From Sphaerosporella brunnea (lineage: Eukaryota > Ascomycota > Pezizomycetes > Pezizales > Pyronemataceae), in the NCBI GenBank assembly GCA_008704415.1, contig VXIS01000365.1, forward strand, positions 1 through 44,676: DNA of 44,676 nt. Reading direction: 5' to 3'. The notes beneath the pieces are model-generated. The model worked only from the letters and a program-made list of their open reading frames with translations. It was not told the DNA's origin and did not search any database. Below, piece by piece: positions 16,738-27,362 of this stretch; position 1 is the first letter of the stretch; the number at the start of each line of letters is the position of its first letter. A program made the translations under genes and the position numbers.

Positions 16738-19160
16738 TGATCGCCTGAGCGAGGTTCTGCGACTGGGGGCCTGGTGGGTAACGAGTGGGCCCCCAGTCGC
16801 AGTATTGATCGTTCTGCGACTGGGGGCCTAGTAGGTAGTGAGTGGGCCCCCAGTCGCAGCAGCATCGATCAGCTGAGCCATCTTGTTGTCGGCGTCGAAA
16901 CGCCTCTTCTCCTCGGGGGCGAGAAAACGCGGCTGGAGTCGGCGGAGGGCCCCCCAGTTGCAACATTGATCGCCTGAGCGAGGTTCTGCGACTGGGGGCC
17001 TGGTGGGTAACGAGTGGGCCCCCAGTCGCAGTATTGATCGTTCTGCGACTGGGGGCCTAGTAGGTAGTGAGTGGGCCCCCAGTCGCAGCAGCATCGATCA
17101 GCTGAGCCATCTTGCTAGCCTTCCCGGCGCCGAAACGCTTCTTCTCCTCGGGGGCGAGAAAACGCAGCTGGAGTCGGTGGAGGGCCCCAGCCGCAGCATC
17201 GATCGTTCTGCGACTGGGGGCCTAGTAGGTAGTGAGTGGGCCCCCAGTCGCAGCAGCATCGATCAGCTGAGCCACCTTGTTTGGCTTGTCGGCGTCGAAA
17301 CGCCTCTTCTCCTCGGGGGCGAGAAAACGCGGCCGGAGTCGGTGGAGGGCCCCAGCCGCAGCAGCATTGATCAGCTGAGCCATCTTGTCGGCGTCGAAAC
17401 GCTTCTTCTCCTCGGGGGCGAGAAGATGCGGCTGGAGTCGGTGGAGGGCCCCCCAGTTGCAACATTGATCGCCTGAGCTGGGTTCTGCGACTGGGGGCCT
17501 GGTGGGTAACGAGTGGGCCCCCAGTCGCAGTATTGATCGTTCTGCGACTGGGGGCCTAGTAGGTAGTGAATGGGCCCCCAGTCGCAGCAGCATCGATCAG
17601 CTGAGCCACCTTGTTTGGCTTGTCGGCGTCGAAACGCTTCTTCTCTTCGGGGGCGAGAAAACGCGGCTGGAGTCGGTGGAGGGCCCCAGCCGCAGCATTG
17701 ATCAGCTGAGCCATCTTGTTTGGCTTGTCGGCGTCGAAACGCTTCTTCTCCTCGGGGCTGGAGTCGGCGGAGGGCCCCCCAGTTGCAGCATTGATCGCCT
17801 GAGCTGGGTTCTGCGACTGGGGGCCTGGTGGGTAACGAGTGGGCCCCCAGTCGCAGTATTGATCGCCTGAGCGAGGTTCTGCGACTGGGGGCCTGGTGGG
17901 TAACGAGTGGGCCCCCAGTCGCAGCAGCATCGATCAGCTGAGCCATCTTGTCGGCGTCGAAACGCTTCTTCTCCTCGGGGGCGAGAAGATGCGGCTGGAG
18001 TCGGTGGAGGGCCCCCCAGTTGCAACATTGATCGCCTGAGCTGGGTTCTGCGACTGGGGGCCTGGTGGGTAACGAGTGGGCCCCCAGTCGCAGTATTAAT
18101 CGTTCTGCGACTGGGGGCCTAGTAGGTAGTGAGTGGGCCCCCAGTCGCAGCAGCATCGATCAGCTGAGCCATCTTGTCGGCGTCGAAACGCTTCTTCTCC
18201 TCGGGGGCGAGAAGATGCGGCTGGAGTCGGTGGAGGGCCCCCCAGTTGCAACATTGATCGCCTGAGCTGGGTTCTGCGACTGGGGGCCTGGTGGTTAACG
18301 AGTGGGCCCCCAGTCGCAGTATTGATCGTTCTGCGACTGGGGGCCTAGTAGGTAGTGATTGGGCCCCCAGTCGCAGCAGCATCGATCAGCTGAGCCACCT
18401 TGTTTGGCTTGTCGGCGTCGAAACGCTTCTTCTCCTCGGGGGCGAGAAAACGCGGCTGGAGTCGGTGGAGGGCCCCCCAGTTGCATCATTGATCGCCTGA
18501 GCGAGGTTCTGCGACTGGGGGCCTAGTAGGTAGTGAGTGGGCCCCCAGTCGCAGCAGCATCGATCAGCTGAGCCATCTTGTTGTCGGCGTCGAAACGCCT
18601 CTTCTCCTCGGGGGCGAGGAAACGCGGCCGGAGTCGGTGGAGGGCCCCAGCCGCAGCATCGATCGGCTGAGCCATCTTGTTGGCTTGTCGGCGTCGAAAC
18701 GCCTCATCTCCTCGGGGGCGAGAAAACGCGGCTGGAGTCGGTGGAGGGCCCCTCCAGTTGCAGCATTGATCGCCTGAGCTGGGTTCTGCGACTGGGGGCC
18801 TGGTGGGTAACGAGTGGGCCCCCAGCCGCAGTATTGATCGTGCTGCGACTGGGGGCCTAGTAGGTAGTGAATGGGCCCCCAGTCGCAGCAGCATCGATCA
18901 GCTGAGCCACCTTGTTTGGCTTGTCGGCGTCGAAACGCTTCTTCTCCTCGGGGGCGAGAAAACGCGGCTGGAGTCGGTGGCGGGCCCCCCAGTTGCATCA
19001 TTGATCGCCTGAGCGAGGTTCTGCGACTGGGGGCCTAGTAGGTAGTGAGTGGGCCCCCAGTCGCAGCAGCATCGATCAGCTGAGCCATGTTGTTCGCCTT
19101 CTCGGCGTCGAAACGCCTCTTCTCCTCGGGGGGCGAGAAAACGCGGCTGGAGCCATAGCC
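16550..19160 (-). repeat. Exonic tandem array, about 14 units of 97-237 bp
   Basis: The word CTTCTCCTCGGGGGCGAG (minus: EEKKRFDA in one frame) recurs about 14 times between 16676 and 19117, at intervals of 97-237 bases. Units carry an AQLIDAAATGG segment, a hairpin (CTGCGACTGGGGGCC ... GGCCCCCAGTCGCAG, perfect 15 bp arms, for example 16588-16633), an AQAINVATGG segment and the KRFDADK segment. Units are not a multiple of three, so each minus-strand frame shows the same peptides in turn and most frames stay open for 60-260 codons (longest 17371-18156). Unequal exchange is the likely cause of the size variation. Confidence 0.9.
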
Positions 19161-19503
19161 GCAGTATTGGTGTTCCGCGGCTTGTGGCTTCTTTCCCTCG
19201 GGAGGCGAGAAAAGCCCCGTTGGCTGCGGGGGTTGATGTGGGGTTTTGGGAGCGCGATGGCTCCGAGAAAAAACCGGAGGGTAATGGGGTCGTCCTCAGG
19301 TTGAGTGGTTGCCGATGCGGGGTGCCCACAGCAGCAGAGCAGTTGTCCCGCTGCCGGAGATGCTTGCGGCGGAGATGCGTTGACTGGCGGAGCGGTGGGA
19401 GCGCGACGGCTTCGAAGGGAAGGCAGAAGCTTTGAGATGCAAGGAATTGTCGGCGAGGGTGGTGGTGGTGGTGAAGAGATACCAAATTGTGAGGGGTAAA
19501 CAT
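18898..19503 (-). CDS. 5' exon of array gene, leader and entry to the repeats
   Basis: An ATG at 19503 in a C/T-rich leader (TTTGGTATCTCTTCACC close by) opens 201 codons: MFTPHNLVSLHHHHHP, a Ser/Pro/Arg-rich stretch, then the first repeat units (GPQSQNLAQAINDATGG, RRRSVSTPTSQTRWLS) to a stop. The C/T-rich tract from 19500 to 19600 is the probable promoter or leader. How the frame continues into the rest of the array is not resolved. Confidence 0.4.
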   Translation of the reverse strand: MFTPHNLVSLHHHHHPRRQFLASQSFCLPFEAVALPPLRQSTHLRRKHLRQRDNCSAAVGTPHRQPLNLRTTPLPSGFFSEPSRSQNPTSTPAANGAFLASRGKEATSRGTPILRLWLQPRFLAPRGEEAFRRREGEQHGSADRCCCDWGPTHYLLGPQSQNLAQAINDATGGPATDSSRVFSPPRRRSVSTPTSQTRWLS

Positions 19504-19831
19504 GAGGTTGCGAGGGTGGTAGTGGAGGAGAGGAGGAGGCGGAGGAGAGCAAGAAGGAAGACACAGAAATAAAGATTAAATAAGGAAGGGGACTGTATCG
19601 GACTGCGGCGACACGAGGAATACATAACGGGACGCTGCCAGTAGCACTGAGTAGAGCCCAAGGCTCACGCATTGGAGTTTAGTAAACACCATCCGGTGCC
19701 GGGCAAAACGTTCATGTCAGGGGTATACTCTCGGTATTCCGGTCCAGCAGTTGCACCCTTAGATAACATATATTTAGGACCACAAATTATCGCGAAGACG
19801 GAAGTCCTCGGCGCTCTGAACTCGGTGAATA

Positions 19832-20212
19832 TTAATGTGGTTGTTCACAGTTTGCACGAGTGACATTCCATGACAGCGCTGCCACACACCACCACAACTC
19901 ACATCGCGGTATATGACCGGCCGCGCGGTAGTTCTGGTGGCCGCAGTCGACCCAAATAAGGGGGAGGATCAGGGCAGGGATGAGCAGTGGGTCTGTCACG
20001 ATCAAATAGATTACAAACAACAAACCGCGGGCCGCGCCCGCGTGCCGGCCTGACTGAAACACCTGCGCCGCGGCGGCCGACACAAAACCCGTGTCGTCTC
20101 GGAGGTGACGGAGCACAATGCCGAACCCGGGGTAATGCGCGGCACAGCCTCCGGCTATTATTACCCTCCTATCAAACCGGCGGGTGGTTGGGATCTCGAC
20201 GAGCGGCTGCAA
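19832..20212 (-). CDS. Hypothetical membrane protein fragment
   Basis: A minus-strand frame of 126 codons with a regular N-part (RRFDRRVIIAGGCAAHYPG, FGIVLRHLRDDTGFVSAAAA) and one clear membrane segment (LLFVIYLIVTDPLLIPALIL). A second minus-strand frame just upstream (20235-20500) could be its preceding exon, but no good donor/acceptor pair was found. Unrecognised. Confidence 0.3.
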   Translation of the reverse strand: MQPLVEIPTTRRFDRRVIIAGGCAAHYPGFGIVLRHLRDDTGFVSAAAAQVFQSGRHAGAARGLLFVIYLIVTDPLLIPALILPLIWVDCGHQNYRAAGHIPRCELWWCVAALSWNVTRANCEQPH

Positions 20213-20575
20213 CTCAGCTCCAAGACCCTGCGTATCACATCAACACGGGGTTGGCGATGTTTTCGGCATGCCTGCGAGACCCAAGCAGCTCGGAAGGAAC
20301 TTCCCGGCCCGCGTGTGTCGCTTTCAGCTCAGCCCGGCGCGGATCAACTGCCGCTGTTGCCACGCGAGGCCTGTGCCACCCTGATCGACATGCATGCGTC
20401 ATGCAGATCGCGGGATGTGCGCGGAGAGCCTCACCCAGCTCTACCAGGCTGCCGGGGAGCATGCATTCGCAGGACGAGGTGTTCAAGTAGAGCACCGCTC
20501 GCCTGCAAGCACGAGCGGCCGCGACGTTCCTTTGTGCTTTACGACTCGACGCGAATATCTGGGGCATAAACGGGA

Positions 20576-20640
20576 CGACACGACACGACACGACACGACA
20601 CGACACGACACGACACGACACGACACGACACGACACGACA
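20576..20640. repeat. Pentanucleotide microsatellite (CGACA)13
   Basis: Thirteen uninterrupted CGACA units. On the minus strand it reads as a run of SCRVV. Confidence 0.97.
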
Positions 20641-20704
20641 CAGCAAGCGCCTGCGCCACCGTCACGCAAGGGCAAGGCGAGCGTGCGACGCATGAAACAG
20701 CGGG

Positions 20705-20922
20705 TGCGTTTTGTTTATCTATCCGGCTGGTAGCCACTTGCACTTCTCTCATTTTCTTTGTTTCTTTGTTTCTTGTCTTTGTTTTCACCACGGCTCGGTG
20801 AACTATGTAACTGACTGGTTGTTTGTCAAGGTAGCATCACGAAGGAATCTGCACTTTCCAGCTTGCACAAATTTATTTTTTTCTTTCGAAAAGGTCCCTG
20901 CGCACGAAGCTTCGCGATCAAC
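20705..20922 (+). promoter_or_regulatory. Promoter and leader of the small secreted-protein gene
   Basis: A T/C-rich tract (CTCTCATTTTCTTTGTTTC, 20737-20790) and a second one at 20875-20885 precede the ATG at 20923, whose context is GATCAACATG. No clear TATA box. Confidence 0.5.
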
Positions 20923-21354
20923 ATGCAAGCCGACCGCTTCGCCCTGCTCCATCTCCTTCTCCTCCTCCCCCTCGCGCTGGCAACAACCACAACACTCACC
21001 ATTCCCTCCATCCTGACCATCACCACCATCATCACCATTCCCGCCATATCCACCCCGATACCCACGCCATTACCAACAGTCATCATCTCCCCGCCGCATC
21101 TAAGCGTAATCCCGACCAGCCTTCTGATCGACCCCGCGCCGGCACCAAGCGTTTCTTCCCTCTCTTCTCCGGATGCGTCAGGGATTGGGGCTGGAGAGGC
21201 GGGGTTGACGATGGCTAGTGTAAATGGCGGTAGGCAGACGACGTTGGCGAGTGCGCCCCCGGCGAGTACGGGGAGGAGTGCCGGCGTGAGACGGAGGGTG
21301 GGGTGGGGGCTGCTGGCTGCTGCGGGTGTCGGCGCGGCGGGGATGGCCGTGTGA
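20923..21354 (+). CDS. Small Thr/Pro-rich GPI-anchor-type secreted protein, 143 residues
   Basis: Starts MQADRFALLHLLLLLPLALA, a classic signal peptide. The mature part is Thr/Ile/Pro-rich with many TI, TP and SP steps (residues about 21-85), a form usual for O-glycosylated fungal surface proteins. After a Gly/Ala/Ser section it ends RRRVGWGLLAAAGVGAAGMAV, a short hydrophobic tail directly at the stop, as in GPI signals, with small residues (STGRSAG) before it as possible attachment site. No introns. I chose the second Met (20923) because the upstream in-frame Met would put a charged stretch before the signal peptide. Likely role: cell wall or plasma membrane surface. The best intact single-exon host gene in the window. 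Confidence 0.72.
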   Translation: MQADRFALLHLLLLLPLALATTTTLTIPSILTITTIITIPAISTPIPTPLPTVIISPPHLSVIPTSLLIDPAPAPSVSSLSSPDASGIGAGEAGLTMASVNGGRQTTLASAPPASTGRSAGVRRRVGWGLLAAAGVGAAGMAV

Positions 21355-21939
21355 GTCGACGGAGGAATACCTTTCGAGGCGATATTGCCTGCGGAGCATC
21401 GCTTGCATGTGGTGATCGGTCGAGCTGTGGAACATGTACGATGTGTAATGATTTGTAATGGCACATATGGCGTTTTGGGTCTGGTTTGTTTGTTGCGATC
21501 CCCGCCATCCTCGCCGGGGCACGGATTTATTCTTCTTTTTGCTTTTCATGATGTGCATCTCTTTTGTAGATCAGTAGATTGCTGTCATGGAAATGAAAAA
21601 CGTGTGTACCGTAATTTACGAAAATAATTGTTTCCCCTCCCTACGCTGGTTTGCCACGTAGTTACATTGCCGAAAACGGAGGCGCTACTAAGACGATCAG
21701 TAAGCAAATAAGCTCTTGGCAAAGACGTCGATTATTACGATTATTACCTGCCGATCGACTTATCAATACGAGGCATGGTTCCTCGGCTGCGGGGGTATTT
21801 CGCCTGCTTCCGCTTGTAAGTTGTAACTGCACTCTCCAAGCGGCGCATTAATTGCACCACACATGCGAGCCACAGTCAACAGAACAAAATTCCCCTGCCC
21901 TGTCCGCCAGCGAGGTGGTGGCGGGTAAGGACTTCCCGC

Positions 21940-22255
21940 TTTTGTATTGATATGTTTTGGTCTTTCACTCTCCTATCAACGCTCAACTTTGCGTTCCTGA
22001 GTAGCTTTTTCGGTTTGAATATTCCGCATCTATTCGTCGTGCGGACGGCGGCGTTTGGGCTCTGGCTATTGCCCTCTTTCCCCATTTACTTCTCTTGTTC
22101 ATCCTGCTCCCCGCACACTGCAGTTTCTTTCACATGTCTCTATCCTTTCTTCCTTCTTCCTTCCGCCGCCATCTAGCGTTACCACTTCGTTCCTCATCAT
22201 CTCCTTTCTTCTCCGCACCGACGCAGCGGTAGCGAGCCCGATCTTCGCGTGCTAG
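21940..22255 (+). promoter_or_regulatory. Pyrimidine-rich promoter region of the multi-exon gene
   Basis: Long C/T-rich tracts (22065-22165 and 22175-22215) precede the eight-exon gene. TAG at 22253-22255 is a stop in the coding frame and could equally be the acceptor of a first intron (GCGTGCTAG); a possible donor GGTAAGGAC is at about 21925. Confidence 0.4.
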
Positions 22256-23590
22256 GCACGTGTCACCAACCTCCACGAACCACCCCACCACTCAACCACC
22301 ACCAGTAAACGCCGTACATCCGAACGCCGACGCCCCAGGAATGGCGCTGGAGCGTTGACGAGAGTCTCGGTGTCACCCAGCCGCCAAAGTCTCCTGCCGA
22401 ATTGCAGCGGGGGAGATTCCGGATCCCCCTCCCCCCAAAATCTGGGTGTAAGCTCGATCTACCGCTCGCACTGACGTCTTCGGATGAGACAGACCCCCGG
22501 ATGGCATAGGTCTCCGTCAATCCTCGGCGGAGGAGCTCGCAGCCTTCGCCGGAGTCCTCGATCAGAAGCGGGCGGTGGAAGGGGGAAGAGAGGATCGGTA
22601 GCTGCCGATGCCACCCAGCCAAGCGATTGGGGGACAGACGTCCTGGATCCCCCGCCCCCTCCCCCAATCTGGCTGTAAGTTCAATCTACCGCTCTGCAGC
22701 CGGTACTGACGCAGTGGCATAGCAATCGGATAACTGCTCAATGCAGGCACTCGGGCCACCCGGGGAGGGGGGTAAAAAACTAAGTGACCGCCTGGCATGT
22801 CACCGGTAAGTGCGATCTAAACAGCTTCGGCTGCGATAGCGGTGCTGACGCATTCAGCGGACGATCTCGACTGTCGAGGATATACCTGCCTCCCACACGA
22901 GCATCACGCAGCTGGTGTTCCGACCCGGCGATTCGATGGCCAGAAGAAGCTCTGCAAGGAGGGAGGGACTCCCTCCTGCGGGTGATGGTAAGTACATCCG
23001 TGCTGCCGAACGCTGAGAGAGACTGACAGCTACCAGCAGCCGGAATTGGTGCAGCCAAAGGGCTGCAAATCTTGCCTATGTGGTTTTCCCCACCCGGCCA
23101 GTCGACGCCCAGAAGAAGCTCTGGAACGAGGGAGGGACTCCCTCCCGGCGGTGTTGGTAAGTACGTCCGTGCTGCTGAACGCTGAGAGAGACTGACAGCT
23201 ACCAGCAGCCGAGCCGGAACTGGTGCAGCCAAAGGGCTGCAAATCTTGCCTATGTGGTTTTCCACACCCGGCCAGTCGACGCCCTGGAAGGAGGGAGGGA
23301 CTCCCTCCCGGCGGTGTTGGTAAGTACGTCCGTGCTGCCAACGCTGAGAGAGACTGACAGCTACCAGCAGCCGGAACTGGTGCAGCCAAAGGGCTGCAAA
23401 TCATGCCGATGTGGTTTTCCACACCCGGCCAGTCGACGCCCTGGAAGGAGGGAGGGACTCCCTCCCGGGGGTGTTGGTGAGTACATCCGTGCCGCCGAAC
23501 GCTGAGAGAGACTGACAGCTACCAGCAGCCGGAACTGGTGCAGCCAAAGGGCTGCAAATCTTGCCTACGGGCAATGTTGTCAATAGCTAG
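22256..23590 (+). CDS. Multi-exon gene with tandemly duplicated exons, about 320 residues, unknown function
   Basis: Exons: 22256-22447, 22510-22674, 22723-22805, 22858-22987, 23040-23156, 23209-23319, 23371-23476, 23529-23590. All seven introns are 48-62 bp, start GTAAG or GTGAG, carry CTGAC and end AG. Joining them gives one open frame to TAG at 23588. Exons 1 and 2 are duplicates (RVSVSPSRQSLLP / VSVNPRRRSSQPS; GSPSPQNLG / GSPAPSPNLA). Exons 4-8 are copies of another unit (PEEALQGGRDSLL, PEEALERGRDSLPAVL, ALEGGRDSLPAVL), with indels that make exons 6-8 use other frames and still stay open. Exons 5 and 7 share PELVQPKGCKSC. No ATG is found in exon 1, so a further 5' exon is likely. No known domain. 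Confidence 0.7.
22858..23590 (+). repeat. Tandem exon-intron modules, about 155-170 bp x 5
   Basis: Four nearly identical introns (GTAAGTACGTCCGTGCTGC to GACAGCTACCAGCAG) and five related exons alternate. The exon carries the stem GGGAGGG-ACT-CCCTCCC (for example 23130-23146), 10 bases before each donor. Differences between copies are a 5-base insertion (CCGAG), an 11-base deletion and few substitutions, so duplication is recent. Confidence 0.92.
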
Positions 23591-23745
23591 CCCCAAAAGC
23601 TATAGCCGAAGGTCGCCGGTGCAGCCCACTGAGCTTGGCGAGTGATTTGTGGTGAAGCATCCTTTGCTTCCACCTCTTAGCCAGCCGGGCTTTTAGGCGC
23701 TGTAAAAAGCTCGACAGGTTACTAAAACCGGGGGTAGGTCGCCGT

Positions 23746-23991
23746 ATGGGTTGTGCTTTCGCTTCGACAACGAGAAATGTCTGCCAGGCAATGTTGAGCT
23801 TGATTCGATTGTGTCCTATCAGATTATTTGAGAGCGATTCTAAACCATCTATGGCAAAGCTTCTCGGAGTCGATCATAGAAAATCACCCGGTCTGAGAAT
23901 CTCGTGTCTTCGATTCGTGCTATATCTACTGGGCGGGTTATTCAGGTCTTTGGGATCGGCCGCGGAAGCTGAAAGCCTTGCACTGTGGTGA
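23746..23991 (+). CDS. Hypothetical ORF, 81 codons
   Basis: MGCAFASTTRNVCQAMLSLI then LRFVLYLLGGLFRSLG, a possible membrane segment, to a TGA. The base use is ordinary, and there is no promoter tract or known motif. It may be chance. Confidence 0.22.
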   Translation: MGCAFASTTRNVCQAMLSLIRLCPIRLFESDSKPSMAKLLGVDHRKSPGLRISCLRFVLYLLGGLFRSLGSAAEAESLALW

Positions 23992-23999
23992 TGATGTGA

Positions 24000-26742
24000 G
24001 TCGGTGGGTACCTGCAGTTCTACCACATTTCGGTATCTTCGGCGGATTGCTGGGGTAGTCTGGAGAGAATGATTGCACGCGAGTTCCTGAACTGCTGGCG
24101 CGAATAACACCGGCTGGTGTAGTTGCGGGAATTATTGGGTCCTAGTCTGTGGTGTGCAATTCTCCCTGAGTATCTTCTTGGGGTGCTACCAGATACTCGA
24201 AGTGATGGCAGCGATAATCCACCATCAACCATGTACTACTCTCTCCATGTTTTGCCCATCTCGATGCTACACCAAGGTAGCAATCCTGCTTCCATCCCCA
24301 CCTCCACCACCGCCGTAGCCGCACAGCAATACCGTTTCCGAATAGCAAGCAGCAAGTGCGCGCGGCATCCTCCATCAACAGAACAAACCACCAGCCTAAG
24401 GCGAAGAGCCGGATGGGTCTCTCTTCCCTTGGGACGGCCTATCAAGTGATTTTTAAATTCAAACCCCACCCATCCTGCAAGCAGAAGCGATACTAGCCGT
24501 GGACAAGATAGATTGAGCACATGTCCGGAGTCCTGAGCCCCACAGACCTCTCTGCCCAGGTACATTCCGGCTCTTGTTGGCGTCGGGAGTCTGCAGCCGC
24601 GCCGAGTACGGTCGCAAGGTCCAAGGTCGAGAAAACCCCCACGTCGCTCGCTACGCAAAACGGCGCGGCCCCCACCACCAACAAGGCGTTATTCGAAAGT
24701 TTGAAACCACCCTGTCACTCATCGCCAAGTCGAGCGTTGAGGTCGCAATGGTCCAATAGTCCTTGCGTTCAGCTCCTGCCCCCAAGTGTGTGATCTGCTC
24801 CTGCTGCAGCTTGGTTTGATCATGAGATTGACTGCCGCTGCGCCATGTTTATTCCGTGGTGCCGTGAGGGCCATCAGGGACTACGATAGTCCGCTGAGCC
24901 CTTCAGTCGGGCTGTGAGGAACACGGCAAGACACCACCGAATCTCCACCCACCGGAACAAAGCGAAAGACCGGAATCAAGTTCACCGCCGTCATATAACG
25001 AGGTGGTGAGTCAATAGACGGAGTCGTTGACCAGCCCTCTTGTTACTGGAAGCTGAAAAAGCTCGCTATGTACGTCTTCTTGCCCGTATTGGTTACCTAC
25101 ACGCTTTTAAGAACCTTTCCGAAAGAGAAATCGACGCGCGGGTACAGAAACGTCCATCGCCTCCTTCATCAGCCCTACAAACCCCCGAAACCAGCACTAC
25201 GATTGGCAGCAAGCACCACGAGCCCCGACAGATACCAACCCATGCGGGGTATTGGGTCTGTTATACGTTTGTCGTTTGCTATCCTATGTCTTTGGTCTGT
25301 GGACGGATAGGCAAATGTATGTACTGCACTTCACTTTAAGGGTTCCCCGAAGCTGGTTTCAAAATTGCTGGACGAATTGGCTGTGTTCCCGTGCAATGCA
25401 TCTTGCACAGCTCTTTATTATGCCGGGTTTATAGAGCAGCTGCTGCTAACGGTGGTGTGGTACCGGTGTTGGGGGCTAGCCTGGGCGCTCATTAGTCTGG
25501 CGATCAACAGATCTATACGACGGTTGTGGTTGGGGTCTTGCATTGCCAGTACGTAGCGCGGAGGGGGGAGGCGGGAACGGCGTCATAGCATATCACCCGG
25601 CTGGCTTTTGTTCACGGCACAGGGCTTCCCGGCAGGTCCTCGTGTACCTAGTGTGTACACAGGTATTTGCGGGCTTATAGCCGATAGATAATCCATAATT
25701 GTTCACCACATATCCATTCGTTTCCATCGGGCAATCACTGTGAGGATCAAGGCCTGCTCTGATATTCTCGGACATGATTCTTTTTTTTTTTTTTTTCTCC
25801 TGCCTCACTGTCTATTTTCCACATCCCAGCTTCCTCAGAATCCCTTTCCTCGCCACTATATCATCCATTATCCACGTGATGTGTAAATACAATATAGAAC
25901 CTTGCTTCTGGGCCGATGGCGGAACGTTGTTGATGGCAAGACCTCAAGGAATTCACAACTGTGTAGTTGACATGAAATCCCGGCTCTCGTCCCTGGGGCA
26001 CCACGGCTGCCGGGGAAAATGTACAAATCAGTGGGCGGGCGGCGGAGCTAGGTGAGGAAATTTTTGGATCCCTCTCCACCTCGCCCCCCATACAAATCTT
26101 GTTCTTATCTCTCCTCTTTCTTTGCAATATTTATTTCGCTGGTAGCTGCTACCAGCGCCCTCCTGGCGACGCGTCGCAGCAACCTCCTTCCTTCTCTCCC
26201 GCCGACCTCAATCGCTGTTATAGCATCTGCTCCCCCTTCTATCACTAGCAGATAGCGCAAAATCCGATCGCCACGTCCTGGTTTTACAACACGAGGTGGG
26301 TTTGGGGCATTCAGAGGCGGAGCTGTTGGCCAATCTGACGGCAAAATCAAGCTGCCGGGACAAAGGCCCACACGTCCGGTTAGGCGGATAATGTTTTTTT
26401 TTTTTTTTTTTTTCCCGCCGTTTGGCGACAACTTCACTGCGTTTCGACCACGGCTTCTCGGAAGGGATGGTGCTTGTGTGGAAAGTCTGGGGTGTTGTGG
26501 AATCCTAACGATCTCACTGCTCGATACTGACTTGTTTTAGCGTGAACGTGCACGCGTGATCGGGGGCACCGACCTTGAGAGCGCAGCGAGGGCCACCAGC
26601 CAGTGTGGGGTCGACCCGGGGAGGCGTTGCCTTTCCTCTCAGTACGCGGCATAAATAGTAAGTTGATCAACGCACCTACCACGCTGGATCTCCAATTAGC
26701 TAGCAATACTGACAGTTCAGCACCTGCATAGGTTGCGGATAG
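24000..26742. other. Mostly unassigned, with weak ORFs and poly-T tracts
   Basis: Weak plus-strand frames at 24521-24793 (MSGVLSPTDLSAQVHSG) and 25040-25339 (MLLEAEKARYVRLLARIGYL, preceded by a possible intron GTGAGT...TTGACC...GAAG at 25008-25053) have no known domain. Uninterrupted T runs are at 25781-25796 (16) and 26394-26413 (20), which on the minus strand could be poly(A) tails of retroposed sequences, though no element body was found. Confidence 0.3.
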
Positions 26743-27362
26743 CCCACCAAGCGGCTCACAGGCCCGCTGGAGGGGCCACAATTAACGCCTCCCAGGGCAA
26801 AGAGATGCGCCAGACATCCCTCCGCAGAGGGATCATACCGTCTAGTAGTCCTCCAAGCAGGTAACCAGGCCTGCAGAGACAAGATGCGTAAGTCCCGTCA
26901 TCTTGACTTCGTGACCGCGATAACGATGCAGCTACTGACATGGAAACACCTGTACAGCCTCGACGGGCCCCTCCAGCCACTCCACTCCCAGGTTTCCCCT
27001 CGGGTCCCTCCAGCCTGGTCTCGGAGTCAAGTCCAGAGAAGAGTTCAGGAGCAATCCTGAACTCCGCTACCAGGCTTCCCCTCTTCTCACGCTCTTGCTG
27101 TCGCGGTGCTATGGGTCCTTCGGTGGGTGCTACAACAAGCCCGGTCGAGTTTTTGCTGACCCAGTCGATAGGACTCGCCATGATGCCCGCTCCATTCCCA
27201 TGCTTCTCCCCCTTCGCCGCGGCCCCACTCTTTGCATACATGCCGCAATTCAACCCGATGCTCGGCCCTCCCCACATCCTTTTCCACGATAGGTGTTGGT
27301 GGGGGGGGGGGGGGCGTTCGGCCAGGTTGGGGAGGAGCAAAGAAAAGCTCCAAAGAAAATAG
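26743..27362 (+). CDS. Spliced gene of unknown function, Pro/Ser-rich
   Basis: An open exon (26743-26887, ending LVVLQAGNQACRDKM) meets GTAAGTCCC. The 70 bp intron (26888-26957) has CTACTGACA and GTACAG. The next exon joins in phase: PRRAPPATPLPGFPSGPSSL, VSESSPEKSSGAILNSATRL, then SIGLAMMPAPFPCFSPFAAA and MPQFNPMLGPPHILFHDRCW, to a stop at 27362. The 5' end is open and starts after a TAG that may be an acceptor (GCGGATAG). The SSPEKSSGAILN part is also found, as [12 protein letters not shown], in the argininosuccinate synthase array. A C/G tract near 27300-27313 may be frameshift-prone. Confidence 0.42.
27041..27064 (+). repeat. Hairpin element, GTTCAGGAGTAATCCTGAAC family, copy 1
   Basis: GAGTTCAGGA and TCCTGAACTC are perfect 10 bp arms. 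Related hairpins occur four times in the array at 30.2-31.2 kb, and the peptide around it is the same there. Confidence 0.8.

Noticed and set aside
16550..19160. Resemblance to a CRISPR array
   Set aside because: Units are long, variable in length, have no unique spacers and are coding-like in a eukaryotic context.
25781..26413. Poly-T tracts as tails of retroposed genes
   Set aside because: No target duplication, element body or processed gene was found beside either tract.
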